From positions 1,550,001 through 1,614,000 of the forward strand of contig NZ_SHLC01000001.1 of the NCBI RefSeq assembly GCF_004217495.1: a stretch of 64,000 bases of DNA, in the 5' to 3' direction. The DNA is from Microterricola gilva. GTDB taxonomy: Bacteria; Actinomycetota; Actinomycetes; Actinomycetales; Microbacteriaceae. The notes below the pieces were generated by a model. The model was not told the origin of the DNA. It saw nothing but the letters and a program-made list of their open reading frames with translations, and made no database searches. Positions 46,522 to 55,775 of this stretch are shown here, in pieces; the stretch's first letter is position 1, and each line of letters begins with the position of its first letter. A program made the position numbers and the translations under genes.

Positions 46522-47588
46522 GGATCGTTTTCGACTGCCGCTACACCCGCATCGACAGGCACGACGGCATCAGCCGATACACGGCGAGCCTCGTCGAGGA
46601 GCTCGGCAAGCTGCACCCGGTCACGATGCTGATCAACGACCACCGTCAGCTCGACATGCTGCCGGCGCTGCCGTGGCAGCTGGTCAGTTCGCCGACGAGC
46701 GTGCGCGAGCCGCTCGTTGCGCTCACCGTCAACAAGCTCAAGCCGGATGTCGTCTTCACCCCGATGCAGACGATGGGCTCGTGGGGGCGCAGGTACAAGC
46801 TGCTGCTCACCGTGCACGACCTGATCTACTACCGCAACCGCACCCCTCCGCGCGATCTCGCCGCCCCGATCCGCGGGCTGTGGCGGCTCTACCACCTCGC
46901 GTGGTGGCCGCAGCGGATGCTGCTGAATCGCGCGGACGGCGTCGTGACGGTGTCGGACACGACCGCTGGGCTGATCGCAGAGCACAATCTGACGCACCGT
47001 CCGGTCACGGTCATCCCCAACGCCGCGGGCGTCGGCGCCGTCGCCTCGGAGCCGGCCCGCACCGCGCCGAGCACCCTGCGCCTGGTCTACATGGGCTCAT
47101 TCATGCCGTACAAGAACGTCGAGACGCTCGTGCGCGCCGTCGCGATGATGCCTGGCGCCGAACTCCACCTCATGAGCCGCGTGAGCGACTCCGAGCGCAC
47201 GCGCCTCAGCCAGCTCGCCCCGCAGGCCGAGCTCGTCTTCCACAACGGCGCCAGCGACGAGGAGTACCAGCAGGCGCTCCGCTCAGCGACCGCGCTCGTC
47301 ACGGCCTCGCTCGATGAGGGCTTCGGAATCCCGCTCGTCGAGGCGATGGCGGCCGGAACCCCGATCATCGTCAGCGACATCCCGATCTTCCGCGAGATCG
47401 GTGGGGATGCCGCACTGTACTTCGCTCCGACATCCGCCGACGGTCTCGTCGCGGCCGTCGCGACGCTCACCAGCCCGGGGGAGTGGGAGCACCGCTCTGA
47501 CCTCGGCCGCGCCCAGTCGGCTCGCTTCACGTGGAAGTCCTCGGCCGAGAGGCTGCTTGCACTGCTCAGGAAGACCGCGACGCGCTAG
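46518..47588 (+). CDS. GT4 family glycosyltransferase
   Basis: This 356-residue GT-B enzyme has RYTRIDRHDGISRYTASLVE at the N-terminus, VYMGSFMPYKNVETLVRA, and ASLDEGFGIPLVEAMAAGTP with the E-x7-E motif. It is coupled to the hydrolase (ATGA overlap). It probably adds a sugar, such as mannose, to a lipid or glycan; the acceptor is not known. Confidence 0.88.
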   Translation: MRIVFDCRYTRIDRHDGISRYTASLVEELGKLHPVTMLINDHRQLDMLPALPWQLVSSPTSVREPLVALTVNKLKPDVVFTPMQTMGSWGRRYKLLLTVHDLIYYRNRTPPRDLAAPIRGLWRLYHLAWWPQRMLLNRADGVVTVSDTTAGLIAEHNLTHRPVTVIPNAAGVGAVASEPARTAPSTLRLVYMGSFMPYKNVETLVRAVAMMPGAELHLMSRVSDSERTRLSQLAPQAELVFHNGASDEEYQQALRSATALVTASLDEGFGIPLVEAMAAGTPIIVSDIPIFREIGGDAALYFAPTSADGLVAAVATLTSPGEWEHRSDLGRAQSARFTWKSSAERLLALLRKTATR

Positions 47589-47594
47589 TCGGCG

Positions 47595-48167
47595 CTATAC
47601 GGAGGAGCGCAGCACCAGCCCGCCGAGCCCCCAGCGGAACTCCTGCACGGAGCCGTTCGGGATGCTCCGGCCGGGGCCGTCGAACTGTCCACCGCTGGAG
47701 TGGTGCAGCAGCGTGCTGATCACGCCGCCGTGGCTGACGACGAGCACCCGCCCGCCCGGATGCCGCGCCGCCAGCGCTTCGAGGCTGGGCAGCGTGCGAT
47801 CGAGCACCTCCTCGCGTGACTCCAACCCGGGAACCGGAACGCCGTCGGCGAAGCGCGCCGTGCGCTCCTCGAAGCTCAGCCCCTCGATCTCGCCGTGGGC
47901 GCGCTCGGCGAGATCCTCGACGAGTTCTGGCTCAGGCAGGCCGAGCTCGGCTGCGATGATGCGCGCCGTCTCGTGTGCGCGGCTGAGCGGGCTGCTGACG
48001 ATGGCATCCCACGGGCCGTCCGTCGCCTGCTCTGCACGCAACCGCGCGCCGGTCTCGGCGGCCTGCGCGCGACCGGTGTCGTTCAGCGGGATGTCGGTGC
48101 GTCCCTGAACGCGCTGCTGCGCGTTCCACTCGGTCTCACCGTGCCGAACAATGCCGAACGTCGTCAT
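47595..48167 (-). CDS. histidine phosphatase family protein
   Basis: The 190-residue phosphoglycerate-mutase-like protein has the catalytic FGIVRHGETEWN, LNDTGRAQA, a SSPLSRAHETA segment and VLVVSHGGVIS with the second His. The substrate may be a sugar phosphate or a nucleotide. Convergent with the GT4 gene. Confidence 0.9.
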   Translation of the reverse strand: MTTFGIVRHGETEWNAQQRVQGRTDIPLNDTGRAQAAETGARLRAEQATDGPWDAIVSSPLSRAHETARIIAAELGLPEPELVEDLAERAHGEIEGLSFEERTARFADGVPVPGLESREEVLDRTLPSLEALAARHPGGRVLVVSHGGVISTLLHHSSGGQFDGPGRSIPNGSVQEFRWGLGGLVLRSSV

Positions 48168-48205
48168 CCATCCCCCTCAAGCGTGTGGGCCAGATTCCAG
48201 TCGAC

Positions 48206-49051
48206 TCAGTGCAGGAGTCGCTCGGCGATCGCCGTGAGTGTCTCTGAGGCCCCGGCATCCAGCTTATGCGCTGCGCGGGAGTCGCCCTTCGTCGTGCCGC
48301 GGTTCACGACCACGATCGGCAGGCGGCGCCGCCTGGCCTGCTCCATCAGGCGGATGCCGGAGTTGACGGCGAGCGAGGAACCGACGATCAGGAGCAGATC
48401 GGAGCTGGCGACGAGGGCGGCTGCGAGCGCGAACTTCGACGATGGGACCAGCTCGCCGAAGAAGACGACGTCCGGCTTCAGCCGGCCGCCGCAGACGGTG
48501 CAGACGGGAAGCACGAAGCTGTCGATCTCGTCGACATCCGCGTCGCCGTCCGGCGCCAGACGCACGGCGCCCTCCGTGTCGAGCCACGGGTTCGCCCGCT
48601 CGAGCTGCTCGGCGACGGACTGCCTGGCGAAAACCTGCCCGCAATCCAGGCAGCTGACGGTGTCCATCGAGCCGTGCAGCTCGACGACCTTGCGGGAGCC
48701 GGCGCGGGTGTGCAGCCCGTCGACGTTCTGCGTCACGACGCCGGAGACGAGCCCGGCGGCCTCCAGCTGGGAGAGTGTGCGGTGGCCGGAATTCGGCTGC
48801 GCGCTGCCGAAATGACGCCAGCCGAGGTGGCTGCCGGCCCAGTAGCGCTTGCGACGGCCCTCATCACGGAGGAACTCCTGCACCGTCATCGGTGTGCGCA
48901 CCGGCGCGCCTGCGCCGCGGTAGTCGGGGATGCCGGAGTCTGTGCTGATGCCGGCGCCGGTGAGAACGGCGGTGCGCTTGCCGCGCATCAGATCGGCGAG
49001 CTGCTCGATCTGCGTCGCGCTCGCGCTCCCAAGGACCAACTCTGCCTGCAC
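48206..49051 (-). CDS. Sir2-family NAD-dependent protein deacetylase
   Basis: The 281-residue sirtuin has VLTGAGISTDSGIPDYRG, TQNVDGLHTRAGSRKVVELH and HGSMDTVSC, with a four-Cys zinc site (CLDCG, then CTVCGG) and a VVFFGE loop. GTG at 49051 is chosen because AAAGGAG lies just upstream; a longer frame to 49084 would lack one. It removes acyl groups from lysine using NAD. Confidence 0.9.
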   Translation of the reverse strand: MQAELVLGSASATQIEQLADLMRGKRTAVLTGAGISTDSGIPDYRGAGAPVRTPMTVQEFLRDEGRRKRYWAGSHLGWRHFGSAQPNSGHRTLSQLEAAGLVSGVVTQNVDGLHTRAGSRKVVELHGSMDTVSCLDCGQVFARQSVAEQLERANPWLDTEGAVRLAPDGDADVDEIDSFVLPVCTVCGGRLKPDVVFFGELVPSSKFALAAALVASSDLLLIVGSSLAVNSGIRLMEQARRRRLPIVVVNRGTTKGDSRAAHKLDAGASETLTAIAERLLH

Positions 49052-49129
49052 GGGGTCTCCTTTGCGATCTAACCCCATCATCAACCCATTTGGTTTCGAT
49101 TATGTTTCCGAGCCTGTCAGGCTAGAGGG

Positions 49130-49951
49130 ATGCAGATCATTCCCATCACCGAGCTCACCGTCGGTGGTGCCTCCGATTTCGCCCGGCTCACCGATGTCGC
49201 CCTGCGCCGAGTCAGCGAACCGGAGGGTGGCCTGTACATCGCCGAGTCGAGCAAGGTGATCGCCCGCGCGCTGCGTGCAGGGCACATCCCGCGCTCCGTC
49301 CTGCTGCAGAAGCAGTGGCTGGCCGATATCGAGCCGCTGTTGGCCCACTTCCCCGACGTCCCCGTCTACGTTGGCGAGCCGGAGGTGCTCGAGCAGCTCA
49401 CCGGGTACAACCTGCACCGCGGAGCGCTTGCTGCGATGGAACGCCCGGCCCTGGCATCCGTCGAGGACCTCATCCGCGACGCCAGGCGCATCGTGATCCT
49501 CGAGGACATCGTCGACCACACCAATGTCGGGGCCATCTTCCGGGCCGTGGCCGGCCTGGGGGCGGATGCCGTGCTCATCACGCCCCGCTGTGCCGATCCG
49601 CTCTACCGCCGGAGCGTCCGCGTGAGCATGGGCACAGTGCTGCAGGTGCCGTGGACGCGCCTGCCGGAGTGGAGCGAGGCGACCCCGCTGCTGCACGCGC
49701 ACGGCTTCCACATCGCCGCGCTCGCGCTGGCCCCCGACGCCGTCAGCCTCGAAGACTTCGAGAAGAACCCGCCGGAGAAGCTCGCCATCGTGCTCGGATC
49801 CGAGGGCGATGGCCTGAGCCGGGCGGCGCTGGCATCCGCGGACACCACCGTCACGATCCCGATGTTGCACGGAGTCGATTCACTTAACGTCGCGGCGGCG
49901 AGTGCCGTTGCGCTGTACGCGCTGCGCGTTCGCTCAGCCCAGACCGTTTAG
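49130..49951 (+). CDS. TrmH/SpoU family RNA 2'-O-methyltransferase
   Basis: This 273-residue SPOUT protein has the family motifs: NVGAIFRAVAGLGADAVLI, IVLGSEGDGLS and IPMLHGVDSLNVAAASAVAL, the last forming the knotted SAM site. An N-terminal RNA-binding part precedes the fold. The modified rRNA or tRNA base is not predictable. Confidence 0.9.
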   Translation: MQIIPITELTVGGASDFARLTDVALRRVSEPEGGLYIAESSKVIARALRAGHIPRSVLLQKQWLADIEPLLAHFPDVPVYVGEPEVLEQLTGYNLHRGALAAMERPALASVEDLIRDARRIVILEDIVDHTNVGAIFRAVAGLGADAVLITPRCADPLYRRSVRVSMGTVLQVPWTRLPEWSEATPLLHAHGFHIAALALAPDAVSLEDFEKNPPEKLAIVLGSEGDGLSRAALASADTTVTIPMLHGVDSLNVAAASAVALYALRVRSAQTV

Positions 49952-49960
49952 GCTCTTTTC

Positions 49961-51190
49961 GTGACCCTAACCCGACGCCAGATCTATCGACGTCGCAGGA
50001 TCGCCGTCTTCAGCGTTGCCGGCGTGGCACTCATCGCCGTGCTCTCGATGCTGTTCTACGGTGTGAATGCCCTCGCGGCCCCGCTTCCGGCCACGGCCAT
50101 CGCCCGCAGCGAGGTGCCCGTGCTCACGCAGGCAGCCGCGCCCGTCGACTGGCCAGGCTTCGGTCGCACAGCGGTCGGCCAGCTCGGAACCACCGGGATC
50201 CTCGCGAGCGAGGGCGACCAGTCCAGCGGGCCCATCGCGAGCATCACCAAGGTGATCACGTCGCTCGTCGTGCTCGATGCGCACCCGCTCGGCGCAGGCG
50301 AGGCCGGTCCGGAAATCGACTACACAGAGGCCGACGTCGACATCTACTGGGACACGATCGCCGAGAACGGCTCCTCCGCTCCCGTCGTGGCCGGGATGAG
50401 CCTCAGCCAGCGGGAGACGCTCATCGCGTTGCTGCTGCCGTCGGCGAACAACTACGCCGAATCGCTCGCGATCTGGGCGTTCGGCTCGGAGGACGCCTAT
50501 CTGGAAGCGGCGAACGCCTGGATCGCCGAACACGGCCTTACCGACACGCACGTCGTCGATGCCAGCGGTCTCTCCGCCGGCAGCGTGAGCAGCCCCGCGA
50601 ACCTCGTCGAGATCGGCAAACTCGCCATCGCGCAGCCGGCGATCGCCGAGATCGTGGCCATGAAGTCGGCCGATCTCCCCACCATCGGCACCGTCACCAA
50701 CTCGAATAAGCTCCTCGGCAAGCACGGCGTCACCGGCATGAAGACCGGCACGACCGATGAGGCCGGCGCCTGCCTGCTCTACACCGCGGATGCCGTCATC
50801 GACGGTCAGACGGTGACGCTCGTCGGCGCGACGCTCGGCGCAGAGACCCACTCCGAACTGAACGACGCCGTCGGGACGCTGCTCGACAGCGTCTTCGCCG
50901 GGTACCACACCGTTCCCCTCACGGCGGAGGGCCAGCAGTGGGCGAGCTACTCGACCGAGTGGGGCGACACCGCAGCGGCGGAGAGCGCGGCATCCGCCTC
51001 GCTGCTCGTCTGGTCGGACACCCCCGTCGAGACCACGCTTGATCTGCCGGATGTCGCGCTCGTCGACGATGGCGCCGAGATCGGCAGCGTGACATTCACG
51101 GCCGGCGGGCAGAGCGCCAGCGTGCCGATCACGGCCAACGGCACGCTCGGCGACCCCGGCATGTGGTGGAAGCTCGGCAACCCGCGCTAG
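49961..51190 (+). CDS. D-alanyl-D-alanine carboxypeptidase (PBP)
   Basis: The 409-residue protein has an N-terminal membrane anchor (about residues 13-36) and the penicillin-binding motifs: SITK (catalytic Ser, about residue 91), SANN and KTGTTDEAGAC. It trims peptidoglycan stem peptides outside the membrane. It starts nine bases after the RNA methyltransferase stop. Confidence 0.9.
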   Translation: MTLTRRQIYRRRRIAVFSVAGVALIAVLSMLFYGVNALAAPLPATAIARSEVPVLTQAAAPVDWPGFGRTAVGQLGTTGILASEGDQSSGPIASITKVITSLVVLDAHPLGAGEAGPEIDYTEADVDIYWDTIAENGSSAPVVAGMSLSQRETLIALLLPSANNYAESLAIWAFGSEDAYLEAANAWIAEHGLTDTHVVDASGLSAGSVSSPANLVEIGKLAIAQPAIAEIVAMKSADLPTIGTVTNSNKLLGKHGVTGMKTGTTDEAGACLLYTADAVIDGQTVTLVGATLGAETHSELNDAVGTLLDSVFAGYHTVPLTAEGQQWASYSTEWGDTAAAESAASASLLVWSDTPVETTLDLPDVALVDDGAEIGSVTFTAGGQSASVPITANGTLGDPGMWWKLGNPR

Positions 51191-52092
51191 TCGTCGTCGG
51201 GCTCCGCGAGCACGAACGGGGCAGCATCGGGGCGCTTTGCGGTCACCAGGTCGCCGGAGGACTGGTGCCGCACGCGGCGGAGCACCCACGGGACCAGGTA
51301 CTCCCTGGCCCAACTGAGGTCTTCGCTGCGCGCCTCACGCCACGAGCGGACGGGCGCAGGCTCCGGTTCGGCCGGTTTGAGATCGTTCGGCACGTTGAGC
51401 GACGCCAGCACGAGCCTGGCGATCTCGTGGTGGCCGAGCGGGTTCAGGTGCAAGCGGTCCGGCGCCCAGAATCGGGTGTCCTGGATCTCCTTGAGCGGCC
51501 ACTGGTCGGCCACGATGCAGTCGTACTTCGCGGCGATCGCCCGCAGGTTCTCGTTGTAGATGGCGACCTTGCCGCGGATGCCGCGGAACACCGGTGAGAA
51601 GCCGACGTCCGTCGCGGTGAACAGCACGACCGTCGCCTTGTCGCGGGTCAGCTTCGCGATCGCCTGCTCGACGAGCGCAGACACGGCGTCCGGGTCGCTG
51701 CCTGGCCGGATCACGTCGTTGCCGCCGCCGGAGATCGTGATGAGGTCAGGGTGCAGGCTGAGCGCGTGCTCGACCTGCTCGTCGAGGATCTGCTGGATCA
51801 GCTTGCCGCGCACGGCGAGGTTCGCATACGCGAAGTCATCTGTGCCGTCGCTCAGGACTTCCGCGACGCGGTCGGCCCAGCCGCGGTGGCCGCCAGGCAC
51901 GCTCGGCTCCGGGTCGCCGATGCCCTCCGTGAACGAGTCGCCGACGGCGACGTAGCGCTGCCAGGGGTGCACCGGCCACGGGCTCGGGGAATCGGAGAGC
52001 TGGTCTGGGGATGAGTCAGCGGCCTCGGCCTGCTCACGTCGCCGCGAGAGGCGAAACCACAGTCCCTTGTGTTTCGCGGTGTCATCAGCCAT
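51187..52092 (-). CDS. SGNH/GDSL hydrolase
   Basis: The 301-residue esterase/lipase-like protein has block I VAVGDSFTEGIGDPEP (nucleophile Ser), block III TISGGGNDVIRPG, and block V DRLHLNPLGHHEIA with catalytic Asp and His. No signal peptide is visible. It overlaps the carboxypeptidase gene by four bases at convergent stops. Confidence 0.9.
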   Translation of the reverse strand: MADDTAKHKGLWFRLSRRREQAEAADSSPDQLSDSPSPWPVHPWQRYVAVGDSFTEGIGDPEPSVPGGHRGWADRVAEVLSDGTDDFAYANLAVRGKLIQQILDEQVEHALSLHPDLITISGGGNDVIRPGSDPDAVSALVEQAIAKLTRDKATVVLFTATDVGFSPVFRGIRGKVAIYNENLRAIAAKYDCIVADQWPLKEIQDTRFWAPDRLHLNPLGHHEIARLVLASLNVPNDLKPAEPEPAPVRSWREARSEDLSWAREYLVPWVLRRVRHQSSGDLVTAKRPDAAPFVLAEPDDD

Positions 52093-52152
52093 GACTCCAC
52101 CCTAACCAGCGGCCAGCGAAGTGTGTCTCTGGGTGCCGCTAAACTTGAGCCA

Positions 52153-53967
52153 GTGACTACTCCGCAAGCCTCCCCAGCCCATCCGGGTACCTCGGCGGCG
52201 GAGCATCTCTCCCCGTCGTTCCCCGAGAGGGCCGCATGGGGTACCGCCAGCAAGCTCCGAGCCTGGCAGGCGGAGGCGCTGGAGAAGTACTTCGACAGGA
52301 TGCCGCGTGACTTCCTCGCCGCCGCGACGCCCGGCGCAGGCAAGACGACCTTCGCGCTCCGCCTGGCCGCCGAGCTCCGCGGCCGCCGCGAGGTCGACAC
52401 GATCATCGTCGTCGCCCCGACGGAGCACCTGAAGAAGCAGTGGGCGGAGGCGGCCGCCCGCGTCGGCATCCGGCTCGACCCCGAGTTCAAGAACGCGCAC
52501 GGCCGTTTCGGCAAGCACTACCACGGGGTCGCCGTGACCTACGCGGCTGTCGCCGTGCGCGCATCGCTCTATCGCGACATCACCCTCAGCAATCGCACCC
52601 TGGTGATCCTCGACGAGGTACACCACGGCGGCGACGCGCTCAGCTGGGGCGACGCGATCCGCGAGGCATTCGGCTCCGCCACCAAGCGGCTCTCGCTGAC
52701 CGGAACCCCGTTCCGTTCCGACACGGCCCCGATCCCGTTCGTCGAGTACGCGCCGGACAACCAGGGCATCCGCACCTCGATCACCGACTACAACTACGGC
52801 TACGGCCGGGCCCTCGAAGACGGCGTCGTGCGCCCGGTCATGTTCATGGTCTATTCCGGCCACATGAAGTGGCGCACGAGCACCGGCGACGAGATGGAGG
52901 CGAAGCTCGGCGAGGACAACACCAAGGACATCACCTCCCAGGCGTGGCGCACGGCGCTCGACCCGGGCGGCGAGTGGATCCCCGCCGTCCTGCAGGCGGC
53001 GGACAAGCGCCTCACCGAGGTCCGTCAGGGCATTCCGGATGCCGGCGGGCTCGTGCTCGCGACCGACCACTTCGCGGCGAAGGCCTACGCCGTCGCCCTC
53101 GAGGAGATCACCGGCCAACCGGTCACCCTCGTACTCTCGGACGACAAGGAGGCCTCGGACAACATCGATACCTTCTCGGCCGGGACGAGCCGCTGGATGG
53201 TCGCCGTGCGCATGGTGTCCGAGGGCGTCGACGTCCCGCGGCTCGCGGTCGGCGTCTACGCCACCTCCTCGGCGACGCCGCTGTTCTTCGCCCAGGCCAT
53301 CGGCCGCTTCGTGCGTGCCCGCAGGCGCGGCGAGACGGCATCCGTGTTCCTGCCCCATGTGCCGCAGCTGATGGCGCTCGGCTCGCAGATGGAGCTCGAG
53401 CGCGATCACGCGCTCGACCGCATCAGCAAGGACGAAGACGGCGACATCTACAACCCGGAAGACGCCATGGTCGCCGCGGCGAACAAGGACGACAAGGCCT
53501 CGGAAGCGCTGACCAGCGAGTTCAGCTTCCAGGCCATCGGCTCGGCGGCGACCTTCGACCGGGTGCTCTTCGACGGCCACGAGTTCGGCACGCTGGCCGA
53601 GCCCGGCAGCGACGAGGAGTACGACTTCATCGGCATCCCCGGCCTGCTCGAACCGGAGCAGGTGAGCGATCTGCTGCGGCAGCGGCAGGCCAAGCAGGCC
53701 CGCCGCGCCGCCGAGCGGCAGAAGAACCGACCGGCAGAGGAGATCGCGGCGGAGACGCCGCAAGCCCTCTACCGCACCCTGAAGGAGCAGCGCGCGCTGC
53801 TGAACAGCCTCGTCGGCATGTGGGCCAAGCTCACCGGCGAACCGCACGGCATCGTGCACGCCGAACTCCGCCGCTTGTGCGGCGGGCCGGCGGTCGCTCA
53901 GGCCAGCGTGACCCAGCTGCAATCACGCATCCTGCTCCTGCGGAAGCGCCTCGGCAGCACGCACTAG
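52153..53967 (+). CDS. DEAD/DEAH-type SF2 helicase (DEVH)
   Basis: The 604-residue helicase has TPGAGKTTFALRLA (Walker A), LVILDEVHHGGD (motif II), LSLTGTPFRSD (motif III) and FFAQAIGRFVRARRR (motif VI), like the restriction/repair-type UvrB-fold helicases widespread in actinobacteria. The GTG start at 52153 follows CTTGAGCCA; a longer frame would overlap the convergent hydrolase. The 3' end overlaps the next gene by 45 bases. No nuclease partner is adjacent, so I do not call it defence. Confidence 0.82.
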   Translation: MTTPQASPAHPGTSAAEHLSPSFPERAAWGTASKLRAWQAEALEKYFDRMPRDFLAAATPGAGKTTFALRLAAELRGRREVDTIIVVAPTEHLKKQWAEAAARVGIRLDPEFKNAHGRFGKHYHGVAVTYAAVAVRASLYRDITLSNRTLVILDEVHHGGDALSWGDAIREAFGSATKRLSLTGTPFRSDTAPIPFVEYAPDNQGIRTSITDYNYGYGRALEDGVVRPVMFMVYSGHMKWRTSTGDEMEAKLGEDNTKDITSQAWRTALDPGGEWIPAVLQAADKRLTEVRQGIPDAGGLVLATDHFAAKAYAVALEEITGQPVTLVLSDDKEASDNIDTFSAGTSRWMVAVRMVSEGVDVPRLAVGVYATSSATPLFFAQAIGRFVRARRRGETASVFLPHVPQLMALGSQMELERDHALDRISKDEDGDIYNPEDAMVAAANKDDKASEALTSEFSFQAIGSAATFDRVLFDGHEFGTLAEPGSDEEYDFIGIPGLLEPEQVSDLLRQRQAKQARRAAERQKNRPAEEIAAETPQALYRTLKEQRALLNSLVGMWAKLTGEPHGIVHAELRRLCGGPAVAQASVTQLQSRILLLRKRLGSTH

Positions 53968-55173
53968 ACCCTCGGCGGCCTCGGCGACGTCCGCGGCATC
54001 CAATGCCTGCAGGATGTCGGCGGCCAGGTCGTCGACGTGCTCGAGTCCGATGCTCAGGCGGACGACGCCGGCGTTGGGCTTCGCGCTCGCCTCGACCGGG
54101 CGGTGCGTGAGCGAGGCTGGATGCTGCACCAGGGAGTCGACGCCGCCGAGCGAGACGGCGTGGGTGATCAGCCGGCAGGCCTCGGTGAAGGCCGCGGCCG
54201 CCTCGTAGCCTCCGGCGAGCTCAATCGCGATGAGCGATCCCGGCCCGTGCAGCTGACGGCCGAGCAGGCCGAGCGGATCCTGGCCGGGGAGCGCCGGGTA
54301 GTGCACCCGCTTCAGCGCGGGGTGGCCATCGAGCAGGAACGCGAGCTGTTCGGCCGTCGCCTGCTGGGCGCGCACGCGCACGGGAAGGGTGCGGAGGCCG
54401 CGGTGCAGCAGGTAGCCGGCGAACGGGTGCAGCAGGCCACCGGTGAGGGCACGGACCTGGCGCAGCCGCTCCAGCCACTCCCGGTTCGTGGCGACGACGC
54501 CGCCCATGACGTCGCCGTGCCCGCCGAGGTACTTCGTGGCGCTGTGCAGCACGAGGGTCGCGCCGTGCATGGCCGGCTGCTGCAGCACGGGGGAGGCGAA
54601 GGTGTTGTCGACGAGAACGGGCACATCGCCGGCCTCGGCGCATACCGCGGCGATGTCGAGGAGCTCGAGCGTCGGGTTCGCCGGCGTCTCGATGATCACC
54701 AGACCGGTCTCTGGTGTGATCGAGGACGCGATGCTTCCGGCATCCGCCCAGCTGACGGTCGTGCCGAGCAGCCCGGCGGCGAGCACGTGGTCGGTGCCGC
54801 CGTAGAGCGGCCGCACGGCGACGACGTGCGGCTTGCCGGCTGCGGCTGTCGCCAACAGGCAGGCGGCCAGGGCGGCCATTCCCGTTGAAAATGCGACGGC
54901 GCCGTCCGTGCCTTCCAGCGCGGCGAGGCTCTCCTCGAAGCGGGCGACCCCCGGCTGCCAGAGGCGCTGGTAGACGGCCGACGCTCCCGGCTCGAGATCG
55001 CCGCCCGTTGCGAGGTTCTCGTAGCTCGCGCCGCCGCTCTCGACCCCGACGAGCGGGTTCGTCGTCGACAGGTCGATCGTCGGTACGTGGGACCCCGATT
55101 CGCGCACACCGGCCATGCCGCCGTGGACGGCGAGGGTTTCGATGTGACGGGTGGGCAAATGTGACTGAGGCAT
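53923..55173 (-). CDS. PLP-dependent trans-sulfuration enzyme (cystathionine/methionine gamma-lyase type)
   Basis: This 416-residue PLP enzyme carries Lys in SATKYLGGHGD and the cofactor region VDNTFASPVLQQPA. RHIETLAVHGG, YQRLWQPG and HRGLRTLPVRV fit the Cys/Met metabolism family. It may be a gamma-synthase or gamma-lyase. The start at 55173 has GGAG six bases upstream. It is divergent from an Lrp-type regulator that likely controls it. Confidence 0.85.
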   Translation of the reverse strand: MPQSHLPTRHIETLAVHGGMAGVRESGSHVPTIDLSTTNPLVGVESGGASYENLATGGDLEPGASAVYQRLWQPGVARFEESLAALEGTDGAVAFSTGMAALAACLLATAAAGKPHVVAVRPLYGGTDHVLAAGLLGTTVSWADAGSIASSITPETGLVIIETPANPTLELLDIAAVCAEAGDVPVLVDNTFASPVLQQPAMHGATLVLHSATKYLGGHGDVMGGVVATNREWLERLRQVRALTGGLLHPFAGYLLHRGLRTLPVRVRAQQATAEQLAFLLDGHPALKRVHYPALPGQDPLGLLGRQLHGPGSLIAIELAGGYEAAAAFTEACRLITHAVSLGGVDSLVQHPASLTHRPVEASAKPNAGVVRLSIGLEHVDDLAADILQALDAADVAEAAEGLVRAAEALPQEQDA

Positions 55174-55264
55174 CGTTGACTCCATGGCTTGAACGTAGTT
55201 GAAGCTCTCACCACGGCTCAATAGCGTCAAGGATCCTGTGCAAAAGGCTGGTATTCTTGAAATG

Positions 55265-55278
55265 TTCTTCACAAAGAA
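55265..55278. promoter_or_regulatory. candidate Lrp-type site between the PLP enzyme and its regulator
   Basis: TTCTT and AAGAA flank CACA, giving a 14-base inverted repeat in the AT-rich intergenic stretch 15 bases before the Lrp start. Support is weak beyond position. Confidence 0.3.
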
Positions 55279-55292
55279 AGCAGAGGCACCCA

Positions 55293-55775
55293 GTGGATTC
55301 GAAGAAGGCCGAACTCGACCGCGTCGATCGCTCATTGTTGCGAGCGCTGTCGACGAATGCCAGGGCATCCGGCGCGGCACTGGCCGCAGAGGTCGGCGTC
55401 GCCGAATCGACCGTGTCACTGCGGCTGCGCCGCCTGCAGACTCTCGGCTACATCCGGGGCTTCCGCGTCGACATCGATCTGGCCGCGCTCGGTGCCTCAC
55501 TGCAGGCGCTGATCTCCGTTCGCCTCGTCAAGCACGCCCGTGGCGAGATCGATGCGTTCCGGGATGCCGCACCGCACCTGCCCGGCGTCATCGGGCTGTT
55601 CCACATGGCCGGCGCCGACGACTACCTGCTGCACGTGGCCGCCCACGACGCCTCGGAGCTGCGGGACTTCGTGCTCACGCACCTCACCGGTCACCCGGCC
55701 GTTGCGCACACCGAGACGAACCTCATCTTCGAGCACGCCGACGGCGACGGCTGGCACGAGCTGGTCAAGGAGTAG
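55293..55775 (+). CDS. Lrp/AsnC family transcription regulator
   Basis: The 160-residue protein has an N-terminal winged helix (DRSLLRALSTNARASGAAL, GVAESTVSLRLRRL) and a C-terminal RAM ligand domain (VIGLFHMAGADDYLLHVAA). GTG at 55293 follows AGAGG. Divergent from the trans-sulfuration gene, so regulation of it by an amino acid is likely. The stop overlaps the convergent MBL gene by 11 bases. Confidence 0.9.
   Translation: MDSKKAELDRVDRSLLRALSTNARASGAALAAEVGVAESTVSLRLRRLQTLGYIRGFRVDIDLAALGASLQALISVRLVKHARGEIDAFRDAAPHLPGVIGLFHMAGADDYLLHVAAHDASELRDFVLTHLTGHPAVAHTETNLIFEHADGDGWHELVKE

Noticed and set aside
52102-53922. A 606-residue minus-strand frame antisense to the DEVH helicase
   Set aside because: No motif; the helicase on the plus strand has all its SF2 motifs.
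52153-53967. Second defence helicase
   Set aside because: It has normal base composition and no nuclease partner, and I know such helicases as common core-like genes in actinobacteria.
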